Of a DNA stretch of 64,000 bases, positions 16,595 to 26,481 are shown in pieces. The first letter of the stretch is position 1, and each line of letters starts with the position of its first letter. The position numbers and the translations under genes are program-made. The stretch lies in NCBI RefSeq assembly GCF_037908215.1, contig NZ_JBBLZC010000005.1, forward strand, positions 124,001-188,000. The letters run 5' to 3'. Origin of the DNA: Benzoatithermus flavus (GTDB lineage Bacteria > Pseudomonadota > Alphaproteobacteria > Geminicoccales > Geminicoccaceae). The notes beneath the pieces were generated by a model. The model was not told the DNA's origin, did no database searches, and saw only the letters and a list, made by a program, of their open reading frames with translations.

Positions 16595-18085
16595 TCAGTG
16601 AACCTCGGTGGGCCGGACCGTCTCCGGCAGCCGTCCGCGTAGCGGCCGCTCCTCCATCGTGATCAGCCAGAGCAGGCTCGTGCCGAGCCCCAGAGCGGCG
16701 GCCGCGAACAGCAGACGGAAGACATGGCCGAGATCCATGCCGGCCGGGAGCGCGCTCTGCTGCAGGCTCTCGAGGCTCGCGCCCGGTGCCACGATGCCGC
16801 CCAGCACGATGGCACCGAAGGCCGCGACGGCAACCGCACTGCCGAGCGAGCGGAAGAAGTTCATGGCGCCTGTGGCGGTGCCGAGCTGGTGCATGGGCAC
16901 GGCGTTCTGGATCGATACGGTGGTGACCGGGAGCAGCGTGCCGATGCCGACACCGATGATCCCGAGCAGGAGCTCGACGAGGGCGAGCCGCAGCCCATCG
17001 GGGCGCCAGGCAAGGAAGGCGAGGCAGAGCACGGCCAAGGCGAGGCCTGCCATGGCGGGACGCTTGTAGTGACGGAGCGACGTCATCAGCCGGCCCGAGA
17101 GGGTGGCGCCGGTGACGACTCCGCCCATGAGCGGGATCAGGGCGAGGCCGGAACGGCTGGCCTCGAGCCCGAGCAGGAGCTCGAAATAGACCGGGACGAA
17201 GATCGAAAGGCCGATGAAGGTGCCCATGCCGAAGCAGGCCGCGGCCGTGCCGCGCGCGACGACCGGGTTGAACAGCACCGAGAGCGGCAGGAACGGCTCG
17301 GCAGCGGTGAGGAGGCGCAGCGCGAACAGGACGGCGAGGATCGCTGTGGCAGCAAGGAGGCCCAGGATCGGCGCCGAGTTCCACGAGAAGCGCACGCCGC
17401 CCCAGTTGAGGGCGAGCATGAACGCCACCGTGGCCAGCACGATCAGGACGGCCCCGGCGAGGTCCAGCCGGTGCGGGCGCTCGTGCCTGGGCAGCCGGCG
17501 CAGCGTGCGGTCGGTCATCCAGTAGGCTCCGAGCCCGAGCGGCAGGTTGATCCAGAAGATCATCGACCAGTGAAGATGCTCGGCGAAGAACCCGCCCATG
17601 ACGGGGCCGGCGACGCTCGAGGTCACGAACACGGCGGCGATGTAGGCCTGGTAGCGGGCGCGCTCCTTGGGAGCGAGGATGTCGGCGATGATGGTCTGGG
17701 CGAGCGAGATCAGCCCGCCGCCGCCGAGACCCTGGAGCCCGCGCGCCACGATCAGAATCAGCATCGAAGGAGCCACGGCGCAGGCGATCGAGCCCACGAC
17801 GAACGTGGCCACGCTCACGAGCATCATCCGTCGCCGGCCGTGGATGTCGCTGAGCTTGCCGTAGAGCGGCGTCACCGCGGTCGAGCTCAGGAGATAGGCG
17901 GTCACGACCCAGGGCAGGTGCTCGACGTCGCCGAGCTCCCGCCCGATCGTCGGCAGCGCCGTCGCCACGATCGTCTGGTCCAAGGCACCCAGGAACATGG
18001 CGAGCATGATCCCGAGCATGATCGAGCGGATCGCGGCATGGTCGAGCGATGCCGCTGCCGGCGGCGCTGGGATTCCGGAACGCAT
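16595..18085 (-). CDS. MFS multidrug exporter, DHA2/EmrB-QacA family (14 helices)
   Basis: Proton-driven exporter of 496 residues with about 14 helices. Signatures of the DHA2 family: LGALDQTIVATALPTIGREL in helix 1 (motif D1), GKLSDIHGRRRMMLVSV (motif A), VARGLQGLGGGGLISLAQTI (motif B), and GPVMGGFFAEHLHWSMIFWI (motif C, antiporter). It lacks an adjacent EmrA-type adaptor or outer-membrane protein and has no linked regulator. The DHA2 call is sure; the substrate is not inferable. Confidence 0.9.
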   Translation of the reverse strand: MRSGIPAPPAAASLDHAAIRSIMLGIMLAMFLGALDQTIVATALPTIGRELGDVEHLPWVVTAYLLSSTAVTPLYGKLSDIHGRRRMMLVSVATFVVGSIACAVAPSMLILIVARGLQGLGGGGLISLAQTIIADILAPKERARYQAYIAAVFVTSSVAGPVMGGFFAEHLHWSMIFWINLPLGLGAYWMTDRTLRRLPRHERPHRLDLAGAVLIVLATVAFMLALNWGGVRFSWNSAPILGLLAATAILAVLFALRLLTAAEPFLPLSVLFNPVVARGTAAACFGMGTFIGLSIFVPVYFELLLGLEASRSGLALIPLMGGVVTGATLSGRLMTSLRHYKRPAMAGLALAVLCLAFLAWRPDGLRLALVELLLGIIGVGIGTLLPVTTVSIQNAVPMHQLGTATGAMNFFRSLGSAVAVAAFGAIVLGGIVAPGASLESLQQSALPAGMDLGHVFRLLFAAAALGLGTSLLWLITMEERPLRGRLPETVRPTEVH

Positions 18086-18224
18086 GAAGGACCTCGCGGG
18101 CGGGCAGGTCGATCGGCTGCCCTGTCTGACGGCTCACTTGGCGCGGCGCGAGCCGCGATCAACCACCACCCGCGCCCTGTAGGCAAGCCGTGCAGGAGCA
18201 ATCCCGGTGTGCGCGCAGCGGCGT

Positions 18225-18752
18225 TCAGAACGGGATGTCGTCGTCGAGCTCGTCCGCGATCTTCGGGCCGCCGCGCCCGCTGCCGGCACCCGGGCCGGAC
18301 GGAGCGCGGCCCGCCGGTGCCGAGGAGCGCGGGGCAGGAGAGCCATAGACCGGCTCGTCGCCGAAATCGTCGCCGGGCCCGCCCCCACCACCGCTCTCGC
18401 CCCGGCTATCCAGGAGCGTCAGCTCGCCCCGGTAGCGCTGCAGCACGATCTCGGTGCTGTAGCGGTCCTGGCCGCTCTGGTCCTGCCACTTCCTGGTCTG
18501 GAGCTGGCCCTCGACATAGACCGAGCTGCCTTTCCTGAGATAGCGCTCGGCGACATCGGCCAGATTCTCGTTGAAGATGACGACCGTGTGCCATTCGGTG
18601 CGCTCGCGCATCTCGCCGCTCTGACGGTCGCGCCAGCGCTCGTTCGTGGCGATGCGCAGATTCACGACCTTCTGGTTGTTCTGCGTCATGCGCACCTCGG
18701 GATCGCGCCCGAGCTTGCCCACGAGGATCACCTTGTTCACGCTGCCGGCCAT
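18225..18752 (-). CDS. ssb: single-stranded DNA-binding protein
   Basis: Tetrameric ssDNA-binding protein for replication, recombination and repair. The 175-residue protein has an N-terminal OB fold (MAGSVNKVILVGKLGRDPEV, then TNERWRDRQSGEMRERTEWH and GSSVYVEGQLQTRKW), a Gly/Pro/Ala-rich linker, and the acidic tip ending DELDDDIPF, which docks partner proteins. The start at ATG 18752 matches the family. It is divergent from uvrA over 120 bases, an arrangement common in proteobacteria. I see no GTTC-N7-GTTC (alphaproteobacterial LexA box) in the shared spacer. Confidence 0.97.
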   Translation of the reverse strand: MAGSVNKVILVGKLGRDPEVRMTQNNQKVVNLRIATNERWRDRQSGEMRERTEWHTVVIFNENLADVAERYLRKGSSVYVEGQLQTRKWQDQSGQDRYSTEIVLQRYRGELTLLDSRGESGGGGGPGDDFGDEPVYGSPAPRSSAPAGRAPSGPGAGSGRGGPKIADELDDDIPF

Positions 18753-18872
18753 GACGCCTTGATACCTTGCTCGAGAGGACTGCTGGGCGCATTTAAGCGT
18801 ACATCGCCCCGGCGAGCCAGCCCCGCGCGGCGCACGGCCCGGCACCCTCTCAAGACATCGAGCTGCATCAGC

Positions 18873-21722
<2,850 letters not shown>

Positions 21723-21733
21723 CCGACGTGCAG

Positions 21734-21753
21734 GAGCCGGAGCCTTTCGGCTC
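21734..21753 (+). terminator. weak hairpin after uvrA
   Basis: GAGCCG (21734-21739) and CGGCTC (21748-21753) form a six-pair stem with an eight-base loop, starting 11 bases after the uvrA stop. There is no T-tract, so termination strength is doubtful. Confidence 0.35.
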
Positions 21754-21897
21754 GCTGTTCCGGCATGGCGTACTGATCGGGGCATCGCAAGCCGTCGTGC
21801 ATATCGGCTGCCTGCATATCCGACGGGTCGCCGATCTTCGAGATGCTGTGGCGCCTGTACTCAAAGTTGCTCGGGTGTGATGCAGCAGATGTCTGCA

Positions 21898-21926
21898 TTG
21901 ACGGATATCGACTGTCCATGTTAACG
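21898..21926 (+). promoter_or_regulatory. candidate promoter of unit A
   Basis: TTGACG at 21898-21903, a 17-base spacer, and TTAACG at 21921-21926. The -10 is weak, but the element shares GCATTGAC with the stronger promoter of unit B and lies at the same distance from the mini-ORF. An A-rich tract (21931-21943) follows. Confidence 0.4.
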
Positions 21927-22008
21927 TTCAGAAAAAATAAAAAGATCGTTGATCCTCGGCCCAACCAGCAGTGATGCATCGCAGGAAAGCTGCCCTCATC
22001 GGGCAGGA

Positions 22009-22050
22009 ATGAGCTGCATGCTGGAGGGCGACGATATGAAAGGCGACTGA
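22009..22050 (+). CDS. 13-residue mini-ORF upstream of cysteine-rich peptide A
   Basis: ATG to TGA encodes MSCMLEGDDMKGD. It lies 87 bases before the peptide gene. Unit B has a mini-ORF of exactly the same length at the same distance, encoding MSRALEGGDMKRA, with six of thirteen residues in common and several synonymous changes (CTG/TTG, GGC/GGT, GAT/GAC). A leader peptide or conserved regulatory RNA segment are both possible. An internal ATG preceded by GGAGGG could also initiate a four-residue peptide (MKGD in this copy, MKRA in unit B). Translation is unproven. Confidence 0.4.
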   Translation: MSCMLEGDDMKGD

Positions 22051-22137
22051 ACGCCGAGGTAGATCGCGAAATCAGCGTTGAGCTTGATCTCGCTGGCGAA
22101 TCTGTCAGCTGGACTGTCATTTGCTGAGGAAATATTC

Positions 22138-22419
22138 ATGAAGATCTTCGCCTTGACATCGGTTCTGGCGCTCGCGTTGGCGTTCCCGGCGGCCGCTCAA
22201 ACTGTAGGCGGGAAGCCCACCTCGTCTGACAGGTCGCATCGCGCGATCAACAACCAGGCGGCTGTTAGCTGCAACCTCTGCTTCACCTGTGGCGGCGACT
22301 GGCCGGTGTTCGCGGGCTCGATCCGGTCCGTGGGCGACACGCCGACCGAGCGCGGCGCCGGCTGCAGTGGCGCGCTGCAGTCGCGCTCGGACGGCAGCCC
22401 GTTCCTGTGCTGCAGGTAA
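22138..22419 (+). CDS. small secreted six-cysteine protein, copy A
   Basis: A 93-residue precursor. Residues 1-20 are a Sec signal (MKIFALTSVLALALAFPAAA, with cleavage likely around Ala-Ala-Ala-Gln), leaving about 72 residues exported. The mature part has six cysteines spaced CX2CX2CX24CX14CC near SCNLCFTCGGDWPVF and PFLCC, enough for three disulfides or a metal site. It is otherwise polar, with GDTPTERG. GAGGAAAT precedes the ATG. I recognise no family; size, secretion and cysteine density resemble bacteriocin-like or defensin-like peptides, but this is only resemblance. The paralogue at 23079 is nearly identical in the mature part. Low-GC flanks suggest acquisition. Confidence 0.75.
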   Translation: MKIFALTSVLALALAFPAAAQTVGGKPTSSDRSHRAINNQAAVSCNLCFTCGGDWPVFAGSIRSVGDTPTERGAGCSGALQSRSDGSPFLCCR

Positions 22420-22836
22420 AGCTGCGGAAGGCCGGGGCGACGTCATCGCATCGCGCTCCTGTCGTTCCTTCTGTCGGCTCTCGATTCCGCTGACGATGCT
22501 GTCGGCTCGCCACCGGTCGAGAAGCGCCCGGCCGGTCCGGGCGGCGAGCGCGCTCGCTCCCCTGATGGGCAGCGGGGGCGGGCCCTGGCCCGAAGTCTCC
22601 GGGAGCGTGGCCGAGCTTGGCACGGCTCACCCCCCGGAGACGCGAGTCGGGACCGGCCGTCCGTATCCCGCGTCTTACTGCTCGCATGCTCATGCTGGAA
22701 ATCCCGAAATGGTTGTCTGGAATGAAGATATGGAATACTGAAAAGTTTATACTCGAAGGTGGAGAAGAAGAGGGAACATTCACCCTATCGTCTCGCCAGA
22801 AGACATTATTCAGCGAGATTGTAGAAGTAAAAGGTT
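22420..22836. other. spacer between the two peptide units, no secure gene
   Basis: The first half is GC-rich and has frames on both strands without recognisable content. From about 22690 the base composition drops sharply and stays low to about 22880. A plus-strand frame runs from 22617 to 22991, but it ends in the mini-ORF of unit B and crosses its promoter, so I do not call it a gene. Confidence 0.4.
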
Positions 22837-22839
22837 GCA

Positions 22840-22869
22840 TTGACATCAGCCGTATGATTGTGATATGTA
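22840..22869 (+). promoter_or_regulatory. candidate sigma-70 promoter of unit B
   Basis: A perfect TTGACA at 22840-22845 is followed 18 bases later by TATGTA at 22864-22869, in A+T-rich DNA. It lies 110 bases before the unit B mini-ORF, matching the 111 bases seen in unit A. Confidence 0.5.
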
Positions 22870-22949
22870 TAACGAATAATCGCACCGGCTGGCCCTCGCA
22901 GCATCCGAATTCAACCTACCATGGTGCATCCGGCTTCGATAGAGTCAGG

Positions 22950-22991
22950 ATGAGCCGTGCGTTGGAGGGTGGCGACATGAAAAGAGCTTGA
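22950..22991 (+). CDS. 13-residue mini-ORF upstream of cysteine-rich peptide B
   Basis: ATG to TGA encodes MSRALEGGDMKRA, the counterpart of the unit A mini-ORF, again 87 bases before the peptide start. Conserved position, length and central LEG.DMK, against a diverged background, suggest selection on the peptide or on the RNA. No translation evidence. Confidence 0.4.
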   Translation: MSRALEGGDMKRA

Positions 22992-23078
22992 GCGCCGTAA
23001 AGCTTTGCCAAACGAGCTAGAGAGTAGGATCGACCGGCAGTCATGCCGGCAGGTATGTCTTTTGCTGAGGGAATATCC

Positions 23079-23360
23079 ATGAAGACGTTTGCCGTGGCAT
23101 CCGTTCTGGCACTTGCGTTGGCGTTCCCGGCGGCCGCTCAAACTGTAGGCGGGAAGCCCACCTCGTCTGACAGGTCGCATCGCGCGATCAACAACCAGGC
23201 GGCTGTCAGCTGCAACATCTGCTTCACCTGCGGCGGCGACTGGCCGGTGTTCGCGGGCTCGATCCGGTCCGTGGGCGACACGCCGACCGAGCGCGGCGCC
23301 GGCTGCAGTGGCGCGCTGCAGTCGCGCTCGGACAGCAGCCCGTTCCTGTGCTGCAATTGA
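23079..23360 (+). CDS. small secreted six-cysteine protein, copy B
   Basis: A 93-residue precursor and paralogue of the 22138 gene. The signal peptide MKTFAVASVLALALAFPAAA differs from copy A by 8 of 36 bases over its first 12 codons. Up to the final codon pair, the remaining coding sequence differs at only four positions, two of them silent. Protein differences in the mature part are Leu/Ile between the first cysteines, Gly/Ser before PFLCC, and the last residue (Arg/Asn). The six-cysteine pattern is unchanged. GCTGAGGGAAT precedes the ATG, and a strong hairpin follows the stop by eight bases. Function unknown. Confidence 0.75.
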   Translation: MKTFAVASVLALALAFPAAAQTVGGKPTSSDRSHRAINNQAAVSCNICFTCGGDWPVFAGSIRSVGDTPTERGAGCSGALQSRSDSSPFLCCN

Positions 23361-23368
23361 GGCTGCAG

Positions 23369-23394
23369 GATCGACCCAGAAGGGCGGGTCGATC
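23369..23394 (+). terminator. hairpin after cysteine-rich peptide B
   Basis: GATCGACCC (23369-23377) and GGGTCGATC (23386-23394) form a perfect nine-pair stem with an eight-base loop, beginning eight bases after the stop. No T-tract follows. Unit A has no equivalent stem. Confidence 0.5.
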
Positions 23395-23433
23395 GTCACA
23401 GCCGATCTACCGACCCGATCGTGAAGCGTAGAT

Positions 23434-23453
23434 CGATCCGGTAGACCGGATCG
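23434..23453. repeat. 9-2-9 perfect inverted repeat in the intergenic region
   Basis: CGATCCGGT and ACCGGATCG flank a two-base centre. The tight symmetry with a minimal loop is more like a protein-binding palindrome than a terminator. It lies between two genes whose 3' ends face each other, so its role is unclear. Confidence 0.4.
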
Positions 23454-23511
23454 CGAAGAGCCGTGCGCAGCGGGACAGATCGTTCCGCTGCGCATTGCCG
23501 TTCGATGGATC

Positions 23512-23531
23512 GAGGCGGCGGAAGCCGCCTC
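23512..23531 (-). terminator. hairpin at the end of the Tat-like unknown gene
   Basis: GAGGCGGC (23512-23519) and GCCGCCTC (23524-23531) form an eight-pair stem with a GGAA tetraloop, overlapping the stop codon of the minus-strand gene. It could work in both directions and so insulate the converging units. Confidence 0.5.
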
Positions 23532-24567
23532 AGAGTCCGCAATTGGCCCAGCCGCGCCGCTGCGGCAGGAGGTTCGGGACGCGCGCGAGCCGGGCGTGCA
23601 CGTTGTCCTGCCAGGGACGGAGCGCCGAGAAGGGATAGCTCATCACCACCTCGGGGACGACATCGGCCCAGCGTCTGCCCTCGAACAGGCGGAAATAGAG
23701 CGCCGTCTGCGCATAGTTGTCGGGGAACCAGAATGCGTTGAAGGCGAGCGCCTCGCGGTAGAGCTCGTCCTCGCCGAGGCCTTGCGCGGCGCCGAGCTGC
23801 AGGAGCCCGAACAGCGCCGAGCCGTGGTTGCAGTCCTGGAAGAACGTGCTGTTGTCGCAGCAGGGCCGGTAGGTGCTCTGCGCCACCCGGACCGCGAGCG
23901 CTTCCTGCTCCGGCGTCAGCTCGACGACCCGGAATCGGTTGAAGTACGCACCGCCGTTCTCCTCCCTGCCCAGCGTCCAGCCCGCGGTCGAGGCGAACCG
24001 GAACAGGAGATCGCCGTTCAGCGGGCTGTCCCGATTGCTCTCGAGGGCGTTGGCAAGCCCGATCGGCCAGAGGAGCTGCAGATAGTAGCCGACGTTCTCG
24101 CGGGTCAGGCGGATCGGCTTCGGCGAGCGCCAGGAGAGCGCTGCGCGCAGCTCGCCCGGCATTCCGGCCTGCGCACGGGCGGATGTCCGGCCCCGGACGA
24201 GGCTCAGTACGTCGTCGGGCGGCAGCGGCGCGCCACGGCGGCGGTGCTCGTCGAGAGCGAGGAGCTTTGCCGGCTCGACGACACCCTCGGCCACCAGCCG
24301 CACGATGCTGTCCCCGAGTGCGATCCGGCTCTGAAAGCCCTGCTCCGGCGCTATCTCGGCCATCGCCTCGGCAAAGAGCGAGCTGGCGCTCTCGGGTGTG
24401 ACCGCAGCGACCTTGCCCGGCACGGCCCCAGCGAAAGCGAAGCTCCGGGCGGGTGCCGCGCGTCCGCCGACGGTAGCGGCAGCGAACGCGCCCAGTAGCA
24501 GGGTGCCGGCCTCGCGGCGGCCGAGCTTGCGACCCTCCGGTTCCGTAGCGCTCAAGCGTGCTGTCAT
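23530..24567 (-). CDS. Tat-like exported protein of unknown function with YRPCC and DCNHG motifs
   Basis: A 345-residue protein. The N terminus has paired arginines (KLGRREAGTLLLGAFAAA), compatible with a twin-arginine or Sec signal. The centre contains LLWPIGLANALE, and the distinctive block YRPCCDNSTFFQDCNHGSAL is followed by FGLLQLGAAQG and FNAFWFPDNYAQTALYF. The Cys-Cys, Asp-Cys and His residues could bind metal. I recall similar motifs in uncharacterised bacterial proteins but can give no name or reaction. The gene starts 47 bases after the subtilase gene on the same strand, so the two are likely one transcript. Confidence 0.75.
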   Translation of the reverse strand: MTARLSATEPEGRKLGRREAGTLLLGAFAAATVGGRAAPARSFAFAGAVPGKVAAVTPESASSLFAEAMAEIAPEQGFQSRIALGDSIVRLVAEGVVEPAKLLALDEHRRRGAPLPPDDVLSLVRGRTSARAQAGMPGELRAALSWRSPKPIRLTRENVGYYLQLLWPIGLANALESNRDSPLNGDLLFRFASTAGWTLGREENGGAYFNRFRVVELTPEQEALAVRVAQSTYRPCCDNSTFFQDCNHGSALFGLLQLGAAQGLGEDELYREALAFNAFWFPDNYAQTALYFRLFEGRRWADVVPEVVMSYPFSALRPWQDNVHARLARVPNLLPQRRGWANCGL

Positions 24568-24614
24568 GGCGATGCTCCGTGGGAGGTGCGCGCGATGGGC
24601 GAGCGCTCCCGTCG

Positions 24615-26300
24615 TCAGTTCTCGGTCAGGCTCACCGCGAGCCCGACATGCTCGGGGCCGGGGCTGGGGCGGACATTGTCGATCCGGATGCGGTAGGTCC
24701 CGCCGACGCGGGCCGTGAAGGCGACGATCTCGGCATTGTTGTCGAAGGAGGTCGAGGAGGCGATCACGGCGCCCGCAGGACCGAGCACCCGCAGGTCGAG
24801 GTTTGTGCTCACCGTGGCGTTTCCGGCGGCGGGCTTGTGCGCCCAGGCGAGGGCGACCCGAACGACTCGACCGGCTGCGGCCGTGAACGCCTGGACGTGC
24901 GGGAAGCCCCTGAGCCCGCCAGGGGTCGCGAACCACCAGGACAGGCGGTTGCGAAGCACGCTGTCGGCGGCAGCGATACGGATGCCGCCGGCTCCGTCGC
25001 GGTCGCTGAGGCGGCTCACACCTTCGATGTTGTGGCGAGCGCTCGCCATGACGATGGCGCGCACCCGCTCCGCCTGCCGGGCCAGCGGGAAGGGCGCGCG
25101 CCCCTGCAGGAGCGCGATCTCGCCCGTGACCATGGGGGCAGCGACGCTGGTGCCGCTCACGTCCTCGAAGGGGAACGGGGTGGGGAACGGCTCGGTCGTG
25201 CGGATGAAATGGCCGGGGGCCACGACGTCGGGCTGCTGGCGATCGCCGTGAAGAGAGGGCGGGTCGCGATAGGCGCTGAAGCTCGGGGTGATCACCGGAT
25301 CGCAGCCGTGCCGGTCGTCGTCGAGGCGGACCGTATTGCGATCCGAGAAGCCGCCCACGGAGATGTCGTTGAACGCGATCTCGGGGCTGCCCATGCGCAG
25401 CGTGCAGTCGTCCGATACCGCCGTCACCACCGGAACGCCGGTGCGATAGACGAGCCGGTCGACATATTCCGCGAAGCCGTCGAAAGCGCCGTCCGTGTTG
25501 GTGCCGAAGCTCATGTTGACGGCGACCGCGCCGCGCGCGATCACGCAGTCGGTTGCCGCCATCATCTCGGCGTCGCTGAAGTCGGCGCCGATCCCGTCGA
25601 TCAGCGTCACGTCGGGTGCGATGCCCGTGTAGCGGGGATGATTGCTCTGGATCACCCCGGCGACCTCGGTCTTGTGGCCGCTGATCTCGCGTGAGGCTCC
25701 GGGCCGGCACAAGATCCGCCGTGCTGCCGGCAGGTCGGGGTGGGAGCCGATCCGCCCTGCCTCGACGATCCCCACCTTCACCTTGGCACCGCTACCGAGG
25801 ACGCCGCGTCGCTGCACGATGATCGCCTGCGTCACCACCTTCGCGATGTCGAGGCGCGGCTCGCGGATGCGCTCCCGATAGACGGCGGCGATGCGCGGAT
25901 CCTGGGTCGCCGCCACGATCGCGGTCGGATCGCCGGCAGCGACGACGATGCCCGTGTAGGGCGAGGCATAGACGACCGTCTGCCCGGTCCGGCGCAGGAG
26001 AGCCGCGATCCCGTCGAGAAGCGGGGCGAGCTCGGCTTGCACGTCGGCGAGCGGTCGCGTTGGCCCGGTCGTCGTTCTGCCCTCGCTGCGGCTCGGACCG
26101 ACAGCCGGCTCGCTCGGCACGTAGACGACCCGGCTGATCGCCTCCGGTCGCAGGGCCAGCTCGCGGGCAAGAGCCGGCTCGAGCTTGTCGGCGGGCGATG
26201 GCACGGGCCTGGCCGCCGACGACGGGCACGCGACGGCGATGCCCAGCACGAGCATCGCGGCGCTGCCGAGAGAGCCGCGCCTCACGAGCAGCAAGAACAT
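24615..26300 (-). CDS. secreted subtilisin-like (S8 fold) protease with unusual active-site residues
   Basis: A 561-residue exported protein. ATG 26300 has a GAGGAGGAG site, and the N-terminal signal reaches IAVACPSSAA, with Cys25 as a possible but imperfect lipobox. A propeptide-like region runs to about 160 and the catalytic domain from about 170 to 450. Ser385 in SGTSVAAPMVTGEIALLQG and His209 in SGHKTEVAGVI are in place. The Asp of the usual DTG motif is Glu180 (VGIVEAGRIGSHPDL), and the oxyanion Asn position reads VSDD (Asp297/298). A C-terminal beta domain (about 460-560) resembles the pre-peptidase/P domain of secreted proteases. It may be an active variant or a degenerate protease. 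Confidence 0.82.
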   Translation of the reverse strand: MFLLLVRRGSLGSAAMLVLGIAVACPSSAARPVPSPADKLEPALARELALRPEAISRVVYVPSEPAVGPSRSEGRTTTGPTRPLADVQAELAPLLDGIAALLRRTGQTVVYASPYTGIVVAAGDPTAIVAATQDPRIAAVYRERIREPRLDIAKVVTQAIIVQRRGVLGSGAKVKVGIVEAGRIGSHPDLPAARRILCRPGASREISGHKTEVAGVIQSNHPRYTGIAPDVTLIDGIGADFSDAEMMAATDCVIARGAVAVNMSFGTNTDGAFDGFAEYVDRLVYRTGVPVVTAVSDDCTLRMGSPEIAFNDISVGGFSDRNTVRLDDDRHGCDPVITPSFSAYRDPPSLHGDRQQPDVVAPGHFIRTTEPFPTPFPFEDVSGTSVAAPMVTGEIALLQGRAPFPLARQAERVRAIVMASARHNIEGVSRLSDRDGAGGIRIAAADSVLRNRLSWWFATPGGLRGFPHVQAFTAAAGRVVRVALAWAHKPAAGNATVSTNLDLRVLGPAGAVIASSTSFDNNAEIVAFTARVGGTYRIRIDNVRPSPGPEHVGLAVSLTEN

Positions 26301-26481
26301 CCGGGCGTCTCCTCCTCTGACATCCGTGTCCGGCACGGATGTCCCGGGACGAACCTTGTCCTTTGCTCTGCCTGGCCCGATGTCGGGATCTTCGACCAGG
26401 GAATTTACCACGAACCGGCCGGCGAGAGAACAGAAGCTGCTCTTCTGCCGGGAACCCGGCTCTGCACGAGAACGTGCGCGG

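Larger units (their letters stand above)
21895..23360 (+). repeat. tandem duplication: promoter, mini-ORF and cysteine-rich peptide gene, two units 941-942 bp apart
   Basis: Unit A (about 21895-22419) and unit B (about 22837-23360) each contain, in the same order and spacing, a GCATTGAC promoter element, a 13-codon mini-ORF 110-111 bases later, and an 87-base leader followed by a 93-codon secreted-peptide gene. Leaders and signal peptides are diverged, while the next roughly 240 coding bases are almost identical. A unique sequence of about 417 bases separates the units. Confidence 0.85.

Noticed and set aside
18753..18872. LexA/SOS box between ssb and uvrA
   Set aside because: I looked for GTTC-N7-GTTC and its complement and found none, so SOS control is not claimed.
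22117..22623. Minus-strand frame overlapping cysteine-rich peptide A
   Set aside because: It is antisense to the signal peptide and cysteine pattern. A similar antisense frame over copy B is a consequence of the duplicated DNA.
22617..22991. A+T-rich plus-strand frame of 124 codons between the peptide copies
   Set aside because: It crosses the promoter of unit B and its last 13 codons coincide with the separate mini-ORF conserved in unit A. No family is recognisable and the first part is GC-rich while the rest is not.
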